A stretch of DNA of 64,000 nucleotides from Pseudomonas asiatica (GTDB lineage Bacteria; Pseudomonadota; Gammaproteobacteria; Pseudomonadales; Pseudomonadaceae): positions 1,054,001 through 1,118,000 of the forward strand of contig NZ_BLJF01000001.1 in NCBI RefSeq assembly GCF_009932335.1, read 5' to 3'. The notes below the pieces were generated by a model. That model was not told the origin of the DNA. It did not search any database and saw only the letters and a program-made list of their open reading frames with translations. Position 1 is the first letter of the stretch, and each line of letters starts with the position of its first letter. Shown here one piece after another: positions 15,712-23,675 of this stretch. The position numbers and the translations under genes are program-made.

Positions 15712-16329
15712 ATGTCCCTGATCCCCGAAATCGACGCCTTTCTTGGTTGCCCGACACCAGACGCCTGGATCGAAGCGGCGCTCGCCGACCAGGAAACCCT
15801 GCTGATCGACCACAAGAACTGCGAATTCAAGGCTGCCAGCACCGCCCTGAGCCTGATCGCCAAGTACAACACCCACCTCGACCTGATCAACATGATGTCG
15901 CGCCTGGCCCGCGAGGAGCTGGTGCACCACGAGCAGGTGCTGCGCCTGATGAAGCGTCGTGGCGTGCCGCTGCGCCCTGTGTCGGCGGGGCGATATGCGT
16001 CGGGGCTGCGGCGGCTGGTGCGCGCCCACGAGCCGGTCAAGCTGGTGGATACGCTGGTGGTGGGGGCGTTCATCGAGGCGCGCAGCTGCGAGCGCTTTGC
16101 CGCGCTGGTACCGCATCTGGACGAGGAACTGGGCCGCTTCTACCACGGCCTGCTGAAGAGCGAAGCGCGCCATTACCAGGGTTATTTGAAACTGGCGCAC
16201 AACTATGGCGAAGAGGCAGACATTGCCCGCCGGGTGGAACTGGTGCGCGCAGCAGAGGTGGAGCTGATCCAGTCACCGGACCAGGAGCTGCGCTTCCACA
16301 GCGGTATACCGATGGCGCAGGCCGCCTGA
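15712..16329 (+). CDS. miaE: tRNA-(ms2io6A37) hydroxylase
   Basis: 205 residues. This non-haem di-iron monooxygenase hydroxylates the isopentenyl group of ms2i6A at tRNA position 37 using O2. Ligand motifs are visible in order: helix pairs with HKNCEFKAAS, EELVHHEQVL, EARSCERFAA and KSEARHYQGYL. The ferritin-like helical fold and length fit MiaE. It is divergent from the usp gene across an intergenic region holding an Anr box. The enzyme is soluble. Confidence 0.92.
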   Translation: MSLIPEIDAFLGCPTPDAWIEAALADQETLLIDHKNCEFKAASTALSLIAKYNTHLDLINMMSRLAREELVHHEQVLRLMKRRGVPLRPVSAGRYASGLRRLVRAHEPVKLVDTLVVGAFIEARSCERFAALVPHLDEELGRFYHGLLKSEARHYQGYLKLAHNYGEEADIARRVELVRAAEVELIQSPDQELRFHSGIPMAQAA

Positions 16330-16351
16330 TTCGCACCAGGCGGCCCAGGCG

Positions 16352-16672
16352 TCAGTGACGGCGGCCCAGCAGCAGGCCGACTACCAGCCCGAGGCCAGCG
16401 GAAATGGCCACGGTCTGCCACGGGTGGCCACCGATATAGTCCTGGGTAGCGTCCATCACCGGTTGCGCCTTGCTGCGTACCTTGTCGGCGGCATTGCGCG
16501 CCTGACGTAGCTTGAGGCTTACCTGCGCGCGCAGGGTTTCCGCCTCGTCACCCACCAGGGCGGCGCTGTCGTTCAGCAGTTTTTCCGACTCTTCGATCAG
16601 CGCCTGCAGTTCGCTGAATACCTGGTCCTTGATCTGATCGCTGTCGGTCAGCGGGGCGTTTTTCCGGGCCAT
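16352..16672 (-). CDS. DUF883 (ElaB/YqjD-type) membrane-anchored protein
   Basis: 106 residues. A long hydrophilic helix (KDQVFSELQALIEESEKLLN through KVRSKAQPVMDATQDYI) is followed by a single C-terminal transmembrane segment (QTVAISAGLGLVVGLLLG) with a basic GRRH end. This is the layout of ElaB/YqjD inner-membrane ribosome-associated proteins that are stationary-phase induced in E. coli. It is convergent with miaE and leaves 22 bases between stops. Confidence 0.85.
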   Translation of the reverse strand: MARKNAPLTDSDQIKDQVFSELQALIEESEKLLNDSAALVGDEAETLRAQVSLKLRQARNAADKVRSKAQPVMDATQDYIGGHPWQTVAISAGLGLVVGLLLGRRH

Positions 16673-16801
16673 GAACTCGTCCTCGTCGATGGTGTGGCTT
16701 GAACAATGGATGCCGGCGCGTCGGGAAAGTTGCGGCGGCTTTGGGCTGTTGCAGTACCTGGGTGTAAGATAGCGGCCATTTTCAAACCTGCAGGTACCTT
16801 C

Positions 16802-17065
16802 ATGAGTTTCAATCTGGCCAACATGAGCTTCGAGGAACGGGCGCAGATCGAGGCAGAGAAGGCCCGGCTGTTCGAGCTGTGGCAGAACAACCTGGGCAAG
16901 GCCAAGGGCGAAGCGGCACGGTTGATCGCCGAGAAACCACGGCGCAAAGGCAAATGGGCCGAGTGGGTGCGCGCCGAGCTGGATGGCATGTCGCCGCCCG
17001 AATACGCCAACATGGTGCGCAGCGAAGTCAACAAGCTGATGGCCGCAGCCAGCGCCAGCCGCTGA
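16802..17065 (+). CDS. Small conserved Pseudomonas protein, paralogue of the gene at 55334
   Basis: 87 residues starting MSFNLANMSFEERAQIEAEK. The C-terminal half (GKWAEWVRAELDGMSPPEYA then NMVRSEVNKLM) shares the pattern W..WV..EL..L.PP.YA.MVR.E...L with the 70-residue protein at 55334-55546. It is a soluble, helical protein of unknown function. CAGGTACCTTC precedes the ATG. It is convergent with the LEA14-like lipoprotein gene. Confidence 0.75.
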   Translation: MSFNLANMSFEERAQIEAEKARLFELWQNNLGKAKGEAARLIAEKPRRKGKWAEWVRAELDGMSPPEYANMVRSEVNKLMAAASASR

Positions 17066-17083
17066 TCACACCCCGCCAGGCGC

Positions 17084-17566
17084 CTACCAGTAGGCGCCCT
17101 TGGGCAGGTCCAGCTTGCCCTCGTCGGTAAAGCGCACGGTCCCCAGCAGCCCGCCGGCCAGCTTGCCGCGCAGCACATAGGGCAGGCCCTGCAACGAGTC
17201 CACCCGGCCCAGCCCATAGGCCTGGCGCAGGAAGGAAAACGCCGTGATGCTCACCGGCACCACGATCACCGCTTCGCCATAACGGCCGATGTGCCCCTGC
17301 TGGTCGCTCACCCCGGCAGCCAGCGGCTGGCCGTTCACCTCCAGGTTCAGGGCGATGCCGTTGTAGTCGATCGGCGCCTCGTTGGGGTTTTGTACCCGCA
17401 TCTTCACCGCCATGCGCAGTTCCAGCTCCTGCCCGGGCAGCGGCTCGATACCGATCACGCTGATATTGACCGGGTCGCGTGCCTGGAACAGCGCACAGGC
17501 TCCCAGGCCGCAGGCCAGCAGCAGGACCAGGAACAGGCGGGCGTAGCGGTGCAGACGGGCAGCCAT
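17084..17566 (-). CDS. LEA14-like (WHy domain) lipoprotein
   Basis: 160 residues. The N-terminus is a lipoprotein signal with lipobox LGAC (Cys24), so the mature protein is lipid-anchored. The rest is a WHy/LEA type 2 beta-sandwich (VNISVIGIEPLPGQELELRM, then VQNPNEAPIDYNGIALNLEV with the family's N-P motif). Such proteins are associated with desiccation and stress; here the role is inferred from the fold. No operon partner. Confidence 0.85.
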   Translation of the reverse strand: MAARLHRYARLFLVLLLACGLGACALFQARDPVNISVIGIEPLPGQELELRMAVKMRVQNPNEAPIDYNGIALNLEVNGQPLAAGVSDQQGHIGRYGEAVIVVPVSITAFSFLRQAYGLGRVDSLQGLPYVLRGKLAGGLLGTVRFTDEGKLDLPKGAYW

Positions 17567-17646
17567 GGAGTGCGACCTTGCCAGAGTGGGCGAATGGGCA
17601 GTGTGGCAAATACGCGTCGGCGTTGAAAGTCACCGTCCAGATGAAA

Positions 17647-17665
17647 GATACTGTTTCTCATTAAC
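17647..17665 (+). promoter_or_regulatory. Fur box upstream of iutY
   Basis: GATACTGTTTCTCATTAAC matches the 19-base Fur consensus GATAATGATAATCATTATC at about 14 positions. It lies 37-55 bases upstream of the iutY ATG and predicts iron repression. Confidence 0.75.
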
Positions 17666-17701
17666 GCCCGATAACTTCTCCTACTGGCCGTTCCCGAACC
17701 C

Positions 17702-18823
17702 ATGCTGACTTCTCCCGCGCCGGGCCTGCTGGCAAGCTTCCAGGAGCACTACGACGACCTGCTTCAGTTCCTGACCCGGCGCATGAGCGACCGTCAGCGC
17801 GCTGCCGATGTCGCGCAGGAAACCTACCTGAAGCTGGTCAACATCGACCAGCAGGCGGTGCCGGTGCTGCACGCGCGCAGTTTCATCTTCCGCGTGGCCG
17901 GCAACCTGGCGATCGATGCCTTGCGCCGCGAGCAGCGCATTGCCGCCAGCCACGACGACAGCGAGCGGGCAGGTGAGGTCGCCTGCCCGGCGCCGGCCCC
18001 GGAAGCGGCCTTGCTGGCCCGGGAGCGCTTGCAGATCCTCGACCAGGCGCTGCTGCAGCTGTCCGACAATGCCCGCCAGGCGCTGTTGCTCAACCGCGTC
18101 GACGGCCTGACCCAGGCGCAGATCGCGCAGCGCCTGGGGGTTTCCGAAAGCATGGTGGCGAAATACATCGGCCAGGCCCTGCGCCATTGCCGCAACTGGC
18201 TCAAACAGGCAGGGGTGGCTGCTGCACTGGTGTTGGCCGTTGGTGTGGCGGGTTGGCAGAAGGCGCCAATGCTGCTGGCGGATTACCACACCGGGGTAGG
18301 TGAGCGACAGGTGATTACTTTGGCAGATGGCACGCGGGTGACGCTGAACAGTGCCACAGCCCTGAGCGTGGTGTTCAGCGACCGTGAGCGGCGGGTGGTG
18401 CTGGAATCTGGTGAGGCCTTGTTCGAGACCACCGATGATTCACGGCCCTTTGTGGTCGATACGGCCGGTGAGCGGGTGCAGGGGAGTGCGGCCACCTTCA
18501 GCGTGCGTCGCGATGGCCGCGTGGTATTGGCCCATGGCGAAGCCAAGGTTGGCGAACATGAACTGGCAGTAGCGGCCGATGCCGGCACGCAGATGGCCTG
18601 GCAGCGCGGCAAGCTGATCTTCAACGGCAAGCCGCTGGGGCAGGTGCTGGCGGAGCTTGAGCGTTATCGGCATGGGCGGATCGTGTTGTCCGATAGCAAG
18701 CTGGCGGCGATGCAGGTCAGCGGGGTGTTCGACCTCGATGAGCCGGAGGCCCTGTTGCGGACCCTTGAGCAGCGTTATGGGCTGAAGGTGACCTACCTGC
18801 CGTGGTTGGCCGTGGTTCATTGA
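17702..18823 (+). CDS. iutY: IutY, fused ECF sigma factor and FecR-type anti-sigma factor
   Basis: 373 residues combining two normally separate proteins. Residues 10-80 are sigma region 2 (FQEHYDDLLQFLTRRMSDRQ, FRVAGNLAIDALRREQR) and 108-165 sigma region 4 with an HTH (LTQAQIAQRLGVSESMVAKY). A single transmembrane segment follows (about 171-185, VAAALVLAVGVAGW), then a periplasmic FecR domain (about 200-373, RQVITLADGTRVTLNSATAL) and a C-terminal STN-interacting tail. P. putida IutY is described as such a hybrid that responds to aerobactin through IutA and is activated by proteolysis. The fused frame has no stop or slippery site. A Fur box precedes it and iutA follows. Confidence 0.93.
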   Translation: MLTSPAPGLLASFQEHYDDLLQFLTRRMSDRQRAADVAQETYLKLVNIDQQAVPVLHARSFIFRVAGNLAIDALRREQRIAASHDDSERAGEVACPAPAPEAALLARERLQILDQALLQLSDNARQALLLNRVDGLTQAQIAQRLGVSESMVAKYIGQALRHCRNWLKQAGVAAALVLAVGVAGWQKAPMLLADYHTGVGERQVITLADGTRVTLNSATALSVVFSDRERRVVLESGEALFETTDDSRPFVVDTAGERVQGSAATFSVRRDGRVVLAHGEAKVGEHELAVAADAGTQMAWQRGKLIFNGKPLGQVLAELERYRHGRIVLSDSKLAAMQVSGVFDLDEPEALLRTLEQRYGLKVTYLPWLAVVH

Positions 18824-18828
18824 TTCGC

Positions 18829-18919
18829 CTGTGCCGGCCTCTTCGCAGCACAAGGCTGCTCCTACAGCGAACTGTGATCCCTGTAGGAGCAGCCTCGTGC
18901 TGCGAAGAGGCCGGCACAG
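18829..18919. repeat. REP palindrome between iutY and iutA
   Basis: CTGTGCCGGCCTCTTCGCAG and its perfect inverse flank TGTAGGAGCAGC-type units. It lies inside the iutY-iutA intergenic region, so the two genes may not be one simple transcript. Confidence 0.85.
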
Positions 18920-19027
18920 AAATAAAAATATTTTCCATTTGGCACTGCAAGTTCCTGCAAGCCAGATCGTCGTAGTGGGACTGATCAGCAACCAATTCTC
19001 ATTTACGACTTGTCAGGAAGCTCATTC

Positions 19028-21463
19028 GTGCCTCTGATGCTCAAGCCCTTGCACCGCCGCCGCGGTCCGCTTCACCATGCCCTGATGTCCTGCAGTGCCC
19101 TGGCCATGCTGGTCGGCCCGCTGCAGGCATTTGCCTCGACCGCCACCGAACAGGCCCAGACTCAGGCCCGCCAGGTCCAGCTCGACCTGCCGGCCCAGCC
19201 GCTGGACCACGCCCTGACGACGTTCGCCGACCAGGCCGGCCTGCACCTGCTGTACACCACCGGCGACGTCGCCGGCCAGGCCAGCCCGGCCTTGCAGGGC
19301 AGCTACAGCATCGAGCAGGCGCTGCAGCAGTTGCTGGCCGGAAGTGGCATGGTTTGGCACTTCAGCGATGCCCGCACGGTGACCCTGCGCAAGGCCGACG
19401 CTGCGCCGCAGGCGATCAATCTCAAGCCGATCGAGGTCAGCGTGGCCTCGCGCACCAGCACCGCGATCAGTGAAATCCCCGGCACCGTGTGGGTGGTCGA
19501 TCAGCAGCAGTTGCGCGAGCAGATCGACAGCGGCGTCAGCCTGAAGGAAGCCATCGGCAAGCTGGTGCCAGGCCTCGACCTGGCGCCGGAAGGCCGTACC
19601 AACTACGGCCAGAACATGCGCGGGCGCAATGTGCTGGTGATGATCGACGGGGTCAGCCAGAACAGCTCGCGCGGCCTGTCACGCCAGTTCGACAGCATTT
19701 CGCCGTTCAACGTCGAGCGCGTCGAAGTGCTGTCTGGCGCCAGTGCCATCTACGGTGGTGGCGCCACCGGCGGCATCATCAACATCGTGACCAAGAAGGG
19801 CGAACCCGGCCCGGCGCGTTTCGAGACCCAGCTCGGTGCCAGCAGCGGCTTCAACAACAGCGACGACCTGGCCACCCGCTTCGCCCAGTCGATCAGTGGC
19901 GGCAACGAACGGTTCAACGCCCGCCTGGGGGTTTCCGGAGAGCAGAACGAAGCCTTCTACGACGGCGCCGGCGACCAGATCTTCATCGACAACACCCAGA
20001 CCGACCTGCAATACAACCGCACCATCGACGTGCTCGGCACCTTGGGGATGCAACTGAACGACCAGCAGAGCCTCGACCTGCTGGCCCAGTACTATGACTC
20101 GGGCAACCACGGCAGCACCGGCATTTACTTCCCTAACCTGAACTACAACGCCCCATCCGACCTGGAAGACGCCGAGCTGCGCAGTGGCTACTCGTCGGAC
20201 CTGGAGCCGCGCACCCGGCGCCTGCTGCTGAACGCCAACTACCACCACACCGACGTGCTGGGGCAGGACTTCTACCTGCAGGCCTCGTACCGCAAGGAAG
20301 ACGACAACTTCTATCCGTTCCCGTACTACAACCGCGCCACGCCCACCGGCTCGCGCGGGGTGTACTTCGCCGCCTCGCAGCAAAACTTCGAAGTCACCAG
20401 CCTCAAGGGCCTGTTCGCCAAGCAGTGGGACGCGCTGAAGCTGACCTACGGCGTGGACCTGGACCGCGAGCGCTTCAACGCCGAGCAGACCACCTTCAAC
20501 GCCCAGACGTCGTCCGAGTCGGGTGGCCTGGAGCTGGAAAAGGAAAGCAAGGCCGCACGCTACCCCAGCTACCGGGTCGATGGCGTGTCGGTATACGCGC
20601 AGCTGGACTGGCATGCCACCGATAACCTGACCCTGTCCGGCGGCGCCCGGCGCCAGCAGATGGATGTGGACGTCAGCAACTTCAAGGGTGTGCCGGGTGG
20701 CAGCAACGATTACCAGGTCAACCTGTTCAACGTCGGTGCCATCTACGACTTCAAGAATGGCCACCAGGTATGGACCAACTACGGCGAAGGCTTCGACCTG
20801 CCCGACCCGGCCAAGTACTACGGCAAGCCCGGATTGAGCGTGGCCGACAACCCGCTGGCCGGCATCAAGAGCCGCCAGGTGGAACTGGGCTGGCGCTATG
20901 CCGACCTGGACTGGGATGCCCAGGCGGCGCTGTACTACATCTGGTCGGACAAGATCATCAACGTCGATTCGCAGACGCTGACCATCAATGTGGAAGACCA
21001 GAAAAGCCGTGACTTCGGTTTTGAGGGCGCTCTGACCCGACACTTCCAGACAGGCTGGGAAGCCGGTGGCACCCTGCACCTGACTCGCTCCGAGGAGGAG
21101 GATGTCGATGGCGGCTGGATCAAGCGCGATGCCCGCTATGCCTCGTTGTCCAAGGCTACCGCGTTCGTCGGCTGGAAGGGCGATGGCCGCAGTGCGCGGC
21201 TACAGGCCAACCATGCCTTCAGCCTGAAGGACGATGCCGACCACGAGATCGACGGCTACACCACCTTCGACCTGCTGGGCAGCCAGGATACCGGCTTCGG
21301 CACCTTCAGCGCCGGCATCCAGAACCTGCTGGACAAGCAATACAGCACGGTCTGGGGGCAGCGTGCGACGCTGTTCTACTCGCCGACCTACGGGCCGGCT
21401 TACCTGTATGACTACCAAGGGCGCGGGCGTACCTACACGCTGACCTGGAGCATGGCTTACTGA
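19028..21463 (+). CDS. iutA: TonB-dependent aerobactin receptor/transducer
   Basis: About 811 residues from GTG 19028, chosen because AGGAAG lies seven bases upstream; ATG 19037 is possible. A signal peptide ends near QAFAS. The N-terminal signalling (STN) domain (LDLPAQPLDHALTTFADQAG to about residue 130) contacts the anti-sigma part of IutY. The plug domain (VLSGASAIYGGGATGGIINI) is followed by a 22-strand barrel ending in the canonical Trp/Tyr terminus (TLTWSMAY). It transports ferric hydroxamate-citrate (aerobactin) across the outer membrane and signals its own induction. An imperfect Fur-like half site (AATTCTCATTTAC) lies just upstream. Confidence 0.9.
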   Translation: MPLMLKPLHRRRGPLHHALMSCSALAMLVGPLQAFASTATEQAQTQARQVQLDLPAQPLDHALTTFADQAGLHLLYTTGDVAGQASPALQGSYSIEQALQQLLAGSGMVWHFSDARTVTLRKADAAPQAINLKPIEVSVASRTSTAISEIPGTVWVVDQQQLREQIDSGVSLKEAIGKLVPGLDLAPEGRTNYGQNMRGRNVLVMIDGVSQNSSRGLSRQFDSISPFNVERVEVLSGASAIYGGGATGGIINIVTKKGEPGPARFETQLGASSGFNNSDDLATRFAQSISGGNERFNARLGVSGEQNEAFYDGAGDQIFIDNTQTDLQYNRTIDVLGTLGMQLNDQQSLDLLAQYYDSGNHGSTGIYFPNLNYNAPSDLEDAELRSGYSSDLEPRTRRLLLNANYHHTDVLGQDFYLQASYRKEDDNFYPFPYYNRATPTGSRGVYFAASQQNFEVTSLKGLFAKQWDALKLTYGVDLDRERFNAEQTTFNAQTSSESGGLELEKESKAARYPSYRVDGVSVYAQLDWHATDNLTLSGGARRQQMDVDVSNFKGVPGGSNDYQVNLFNVGAIYDFKNGHQVWTNYGEGFDLPDPAKYYGKPGLSVADNPLAGIKSRQVELGWRYADLDWDAQAALYYIWSDKIINVDSQTLTINVEDQKSRDFGFEGALTRHFQTGWEAGGTLHLTRSEEEDVDGGWIKRDARYASLSKATAFVGWKGDGRSARLQANHAFSLKDDADHEIDGYTTFDLLGSQDTGFGTFSAGIQNLLDKQYSTVWGQRATLFYSPTYGPAYLYDYQGRGRTYTLTWSMAY

Positions 21464-21474
21464 TTGATGTTGTC

Positions 21475-21580
21475 TGACCTGGCCTCTTCGCGGGCTTGCC
21501 CGCTCCCACAGGTACGGCGCCGCCCTCAGGCATTGTGAGGCCCCTGTGGGAGCGGGCAAGCCCGCGAAGAGGCCAGGTCA
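21475..21580. repeat. REP palindrome pair
   Basis: TGACCTGGCCTCTTCGCGGG and its exact inverse flank GCTTGCCCGCTCCCAC-type units. It separates the convergent iutA and LysR-type genes and its last bases form the stop codon of the latter. Confidence 0.85.
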
Positions 21581-22468
21581 GGCAAACGACGCCAGCAAAT
21601 CCTGCGCAAACGCCTGCTGTGCCTCGCCAACCGCTTGCGCCCGGTGCCTGGCCAGGGTAAACGGCACCACAAAGTCCAACCCCGGGTCCAGCGCCCATAA
21701 CAGCCCCTCAGCCTCCCAAGCTTGCGCACAATGGCATGGCAGATAGCCAATATGCCGCCCCGACAGAATGAACGTCAGCACGCTCTCGATCTGCTCCGCC
21801 ACCGCCATGCTGCGCTGGCTCTGGAACGGCTCACCGCCCTTGAGAAACCGGTACGGATGGCGCACCTGGTCCATCGCCAGCAACCGCTCCCGGCCAACAC
21901 CAGCCTCACCGAACAGCACATGGCCCTTGCCGCAATACAGCCGTTGCCGCTCCTGGAACAGCGGCTGGTAGTCGAAGGCTGCCTGGTTGCCGGAAAAGTA
22001 GCTGATGGCGTAATCCAGCCGCTGCTCCAGCAACAAGCGCTCCAGCTCTGCCGGTGGCGCACTGATCAGTTCCAGCTGCACCGCCTCCTCGCGCCTGCGA
22101 AACGCCGCAATGGCCGCCGCCAGCTTCAGGCTCACCGCCTTGTCCTGGTTCTCCGCCATGCCTATGCGCACGGTCCCCAGCAGCCGCCCGGCAACGCCAT
22201 TGGCCTGCTGGCGAAACTGTTCGATGTTCAGCAATAGCCCACGGGCGGCGTCCAGCAACAACGCGCCCTTTTCCGTCAGGTGAAAGCCACCTTTGCCGCG
22301 GCTGCACAGGCGGTAGCCCAGCCGCGCTTCCAGCTGCGCCATGCGCTGGCTGATGGTGGGCTGGCTCAGGCCCAGCACGCCTTGCGCGGCGCTGAAGCCA
22401 CCGGCCTCGACTACAGTGACGAACAGCCGCAGCAGATGCAGGTCGGGGTCGTGCACTTGTCCGAGCAT
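21578..22468 (-). CDS. LysR-family transcriptional regulator, divergent from polyamine genes
   Basis: 296 residues from ATG 22468; a longer upstream frame would overlap the divergent gene. The N-terminal winged HTH is typical (LHLLRLFVTVVEAGGFSAAQ, LSQPTISQRMAQLEARLGYR), followed by an effector domain (GTVRIGMAENQDKAVSLKLA...). Its divergent position suggests control of the putrescine-binding protein and agmatinase genes; the inducer may be a polyamine or agmatine, by inference. Its stop is embedded in a REP element. Confidence 0.85.
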   Translation of the reverse strand: MLGQVHDPDLHLLRLFVTVVEAGGFSAAQGVLGLSQPTISQRMAQLEARLGYRLCSRGKGGFHLTEKGALLLDAARGLLLNIEQFRQQANGVAGRLLGTVRIGMAENQDKAVSLKLAAAIAAFRRREEAVQLELISAPPAELERLLLEQRLDYAISYFSGNQAAFDYQPLFQERQRLYCGKGHVLFGEAGVGRERLLAMDQVRHPYRFLKGGEPFQSQRSMAVAEQIESVLTFILSGRHIGYLPCHCAQAWEAEGLLWALDPGLDFVVPFTLARHRAQAVGEAQQAFAQDLLASFA

Positions 22469-22570
22469 TACATTGCTCCTGATGAATGTCAGCTTTGCAA
22501 ACTTGCCATTCCTGCAATGTAACCCGGCTGGCATGCTCGCGGCATCCACCCATTTGCCGAGGTGTTCGCC

Positions 22571-23650
22571 ATGCGTCGATCGTTGTGCCTGCTGTCCCTG
22601 GTCCTGGCCTTGCCGCTGCAGGCCGAAGAAAAGGTCGTCAACCTCTACAGCTGGGCCGACTATGTCGCCCCGCAAACCCTCCAGCGCTTCGAGCGGGAAA
22701 CCGGCTACAAAGTGCGCTATGACACCTTCGACACCACCGAAGTGCTGGAAACCAAGCTGCTGACCGGTGGTAGCGGTTATGACGTGGTGGTGCCGTCGTC
22801 AACCGTACTGGCCCGGGCGCTCAAGGCAAATGCCCTGCAGCCGTTCGATCCCCAGGCCATGCCCGGCTATGCCAACCTCGACAAGGACCTGCTGGCCAAG
22901 CTCGCAGAGGCCGACCCCGGCAACCGCCATGCCGTGCCCTACACCTGGGGCACCCTGGGCCTGGGGGTGAATGTGGAAGCGGTGCGCCAGCGCCTGGGTG
23001 ATGTACCGCTGGACAGCCTCGACCTGCTGTTCAAGCCCGAGTACGCCAGCCGGCTGAAGGACTGCGGCATCGCCATGCCCGACTCGCCCCAGGAGGTGAT
23101 CGGCGTGGCCCTGAACTACCTGGGCAAGGACCCTTACAGCCAGGACAAGGACGACCTGGCCGCCGCGCAGAACCTGCTGAGCCAGCTGCAGCCGTCGATC
23201 AGCTACGTCGCCAATGGCCGGCAGATCAGCGACCTGGCCAACGGTAGCGTGTGCCTGGCGCTGACCTACAACGGCGATGCGGCGATGGCCGCCGACCAGG
23301 CGCGTCGCGCAGGCAAACCGTTCGAGCTGATCTACCGCATCCCCCGCGAAGGCACGCTGGTGTGGCAGGACAACCTGGTCATTCCCAAGGACGCCCCGCA
23401 CCCCGAGGCCGCGCGGGCGTTCATCGCCTTCATGCTCAAGCCCGAGTCGGTCGCCGCGCTGACCAACACGCTGTTCTTCGCCAACGCCAACCAGGCGGCC
23501 ACGCCGCTGGTGGACGAAGCAGTGCGCAACGACCCGGACATCTACCCGTCGGCCGCGGTGCGCCAGCGCCTGTATGCCGACCGCAGCATGGCCCTGGCCG
23601 ACCTGCGCCAGCGCAACCGCCTGTGGACCGCGTTCCGCAGCCGCCAGTAA
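22571..23650 (+). CDS. Periplasmic polyamine-binding protein (PotF/SpuD-like)
   Basis: 359 residues with a signal peptide (MRRSLCLLSLVLALPLQAEE). It is a type II periplasmic binding fold of the PotF/PotD family (VVNLYSWADYVAPQTLQRFE, SGYDVVVPSSTVLARALKAN, VPYTWGTLGLGVN), for putrescine, spermidine or agmatine. No permease or ATPase gene follows, so it is an orphan binding protein that must use a transporter encoded elsewhere or act as a sensor. It is followed 25 bases later by agmatinase. Confidence 0.85.
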   Translation: MRRSLCLLSLVLALPLQAEEKVVNLYSWADYVAPQTLQRFERETGYKVRYDTFDTTEVLETKLLTGGSGYDVVVPSSTVLARALKANALQPFDPQAMPGYANLDKDLLAKLAEADPGNRHAVPYTWGTLGLGVNVEAVRQRLGDVPLDSLDLLFKPEYASRLKDCGIAMPDSPQEVIGVALNYLGKDPYSQDKDDLAAAQNLLSQLQPSISYVANGRQISDLANGSVCLALTYNGDAAMAADQARRAGKPFELIYRIPREGTLVWQDNLVIPKDAPHPEAARAFIAFMLKPESVAALTNTLFFANANQAATPLVDEAVRNDPDIYPSAAVRQRLYADRSMALADLRQRNRLWTAFRSRQ

Positions 23651-23675
23651 CCGATAACGACAAAGGAGCTCGACC

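Noticed and set aside
19679..21079. A 466-residue minus-strand frame in iutA
   Set aside because: Antisense of the TonB receptor barrel; composition implausible.
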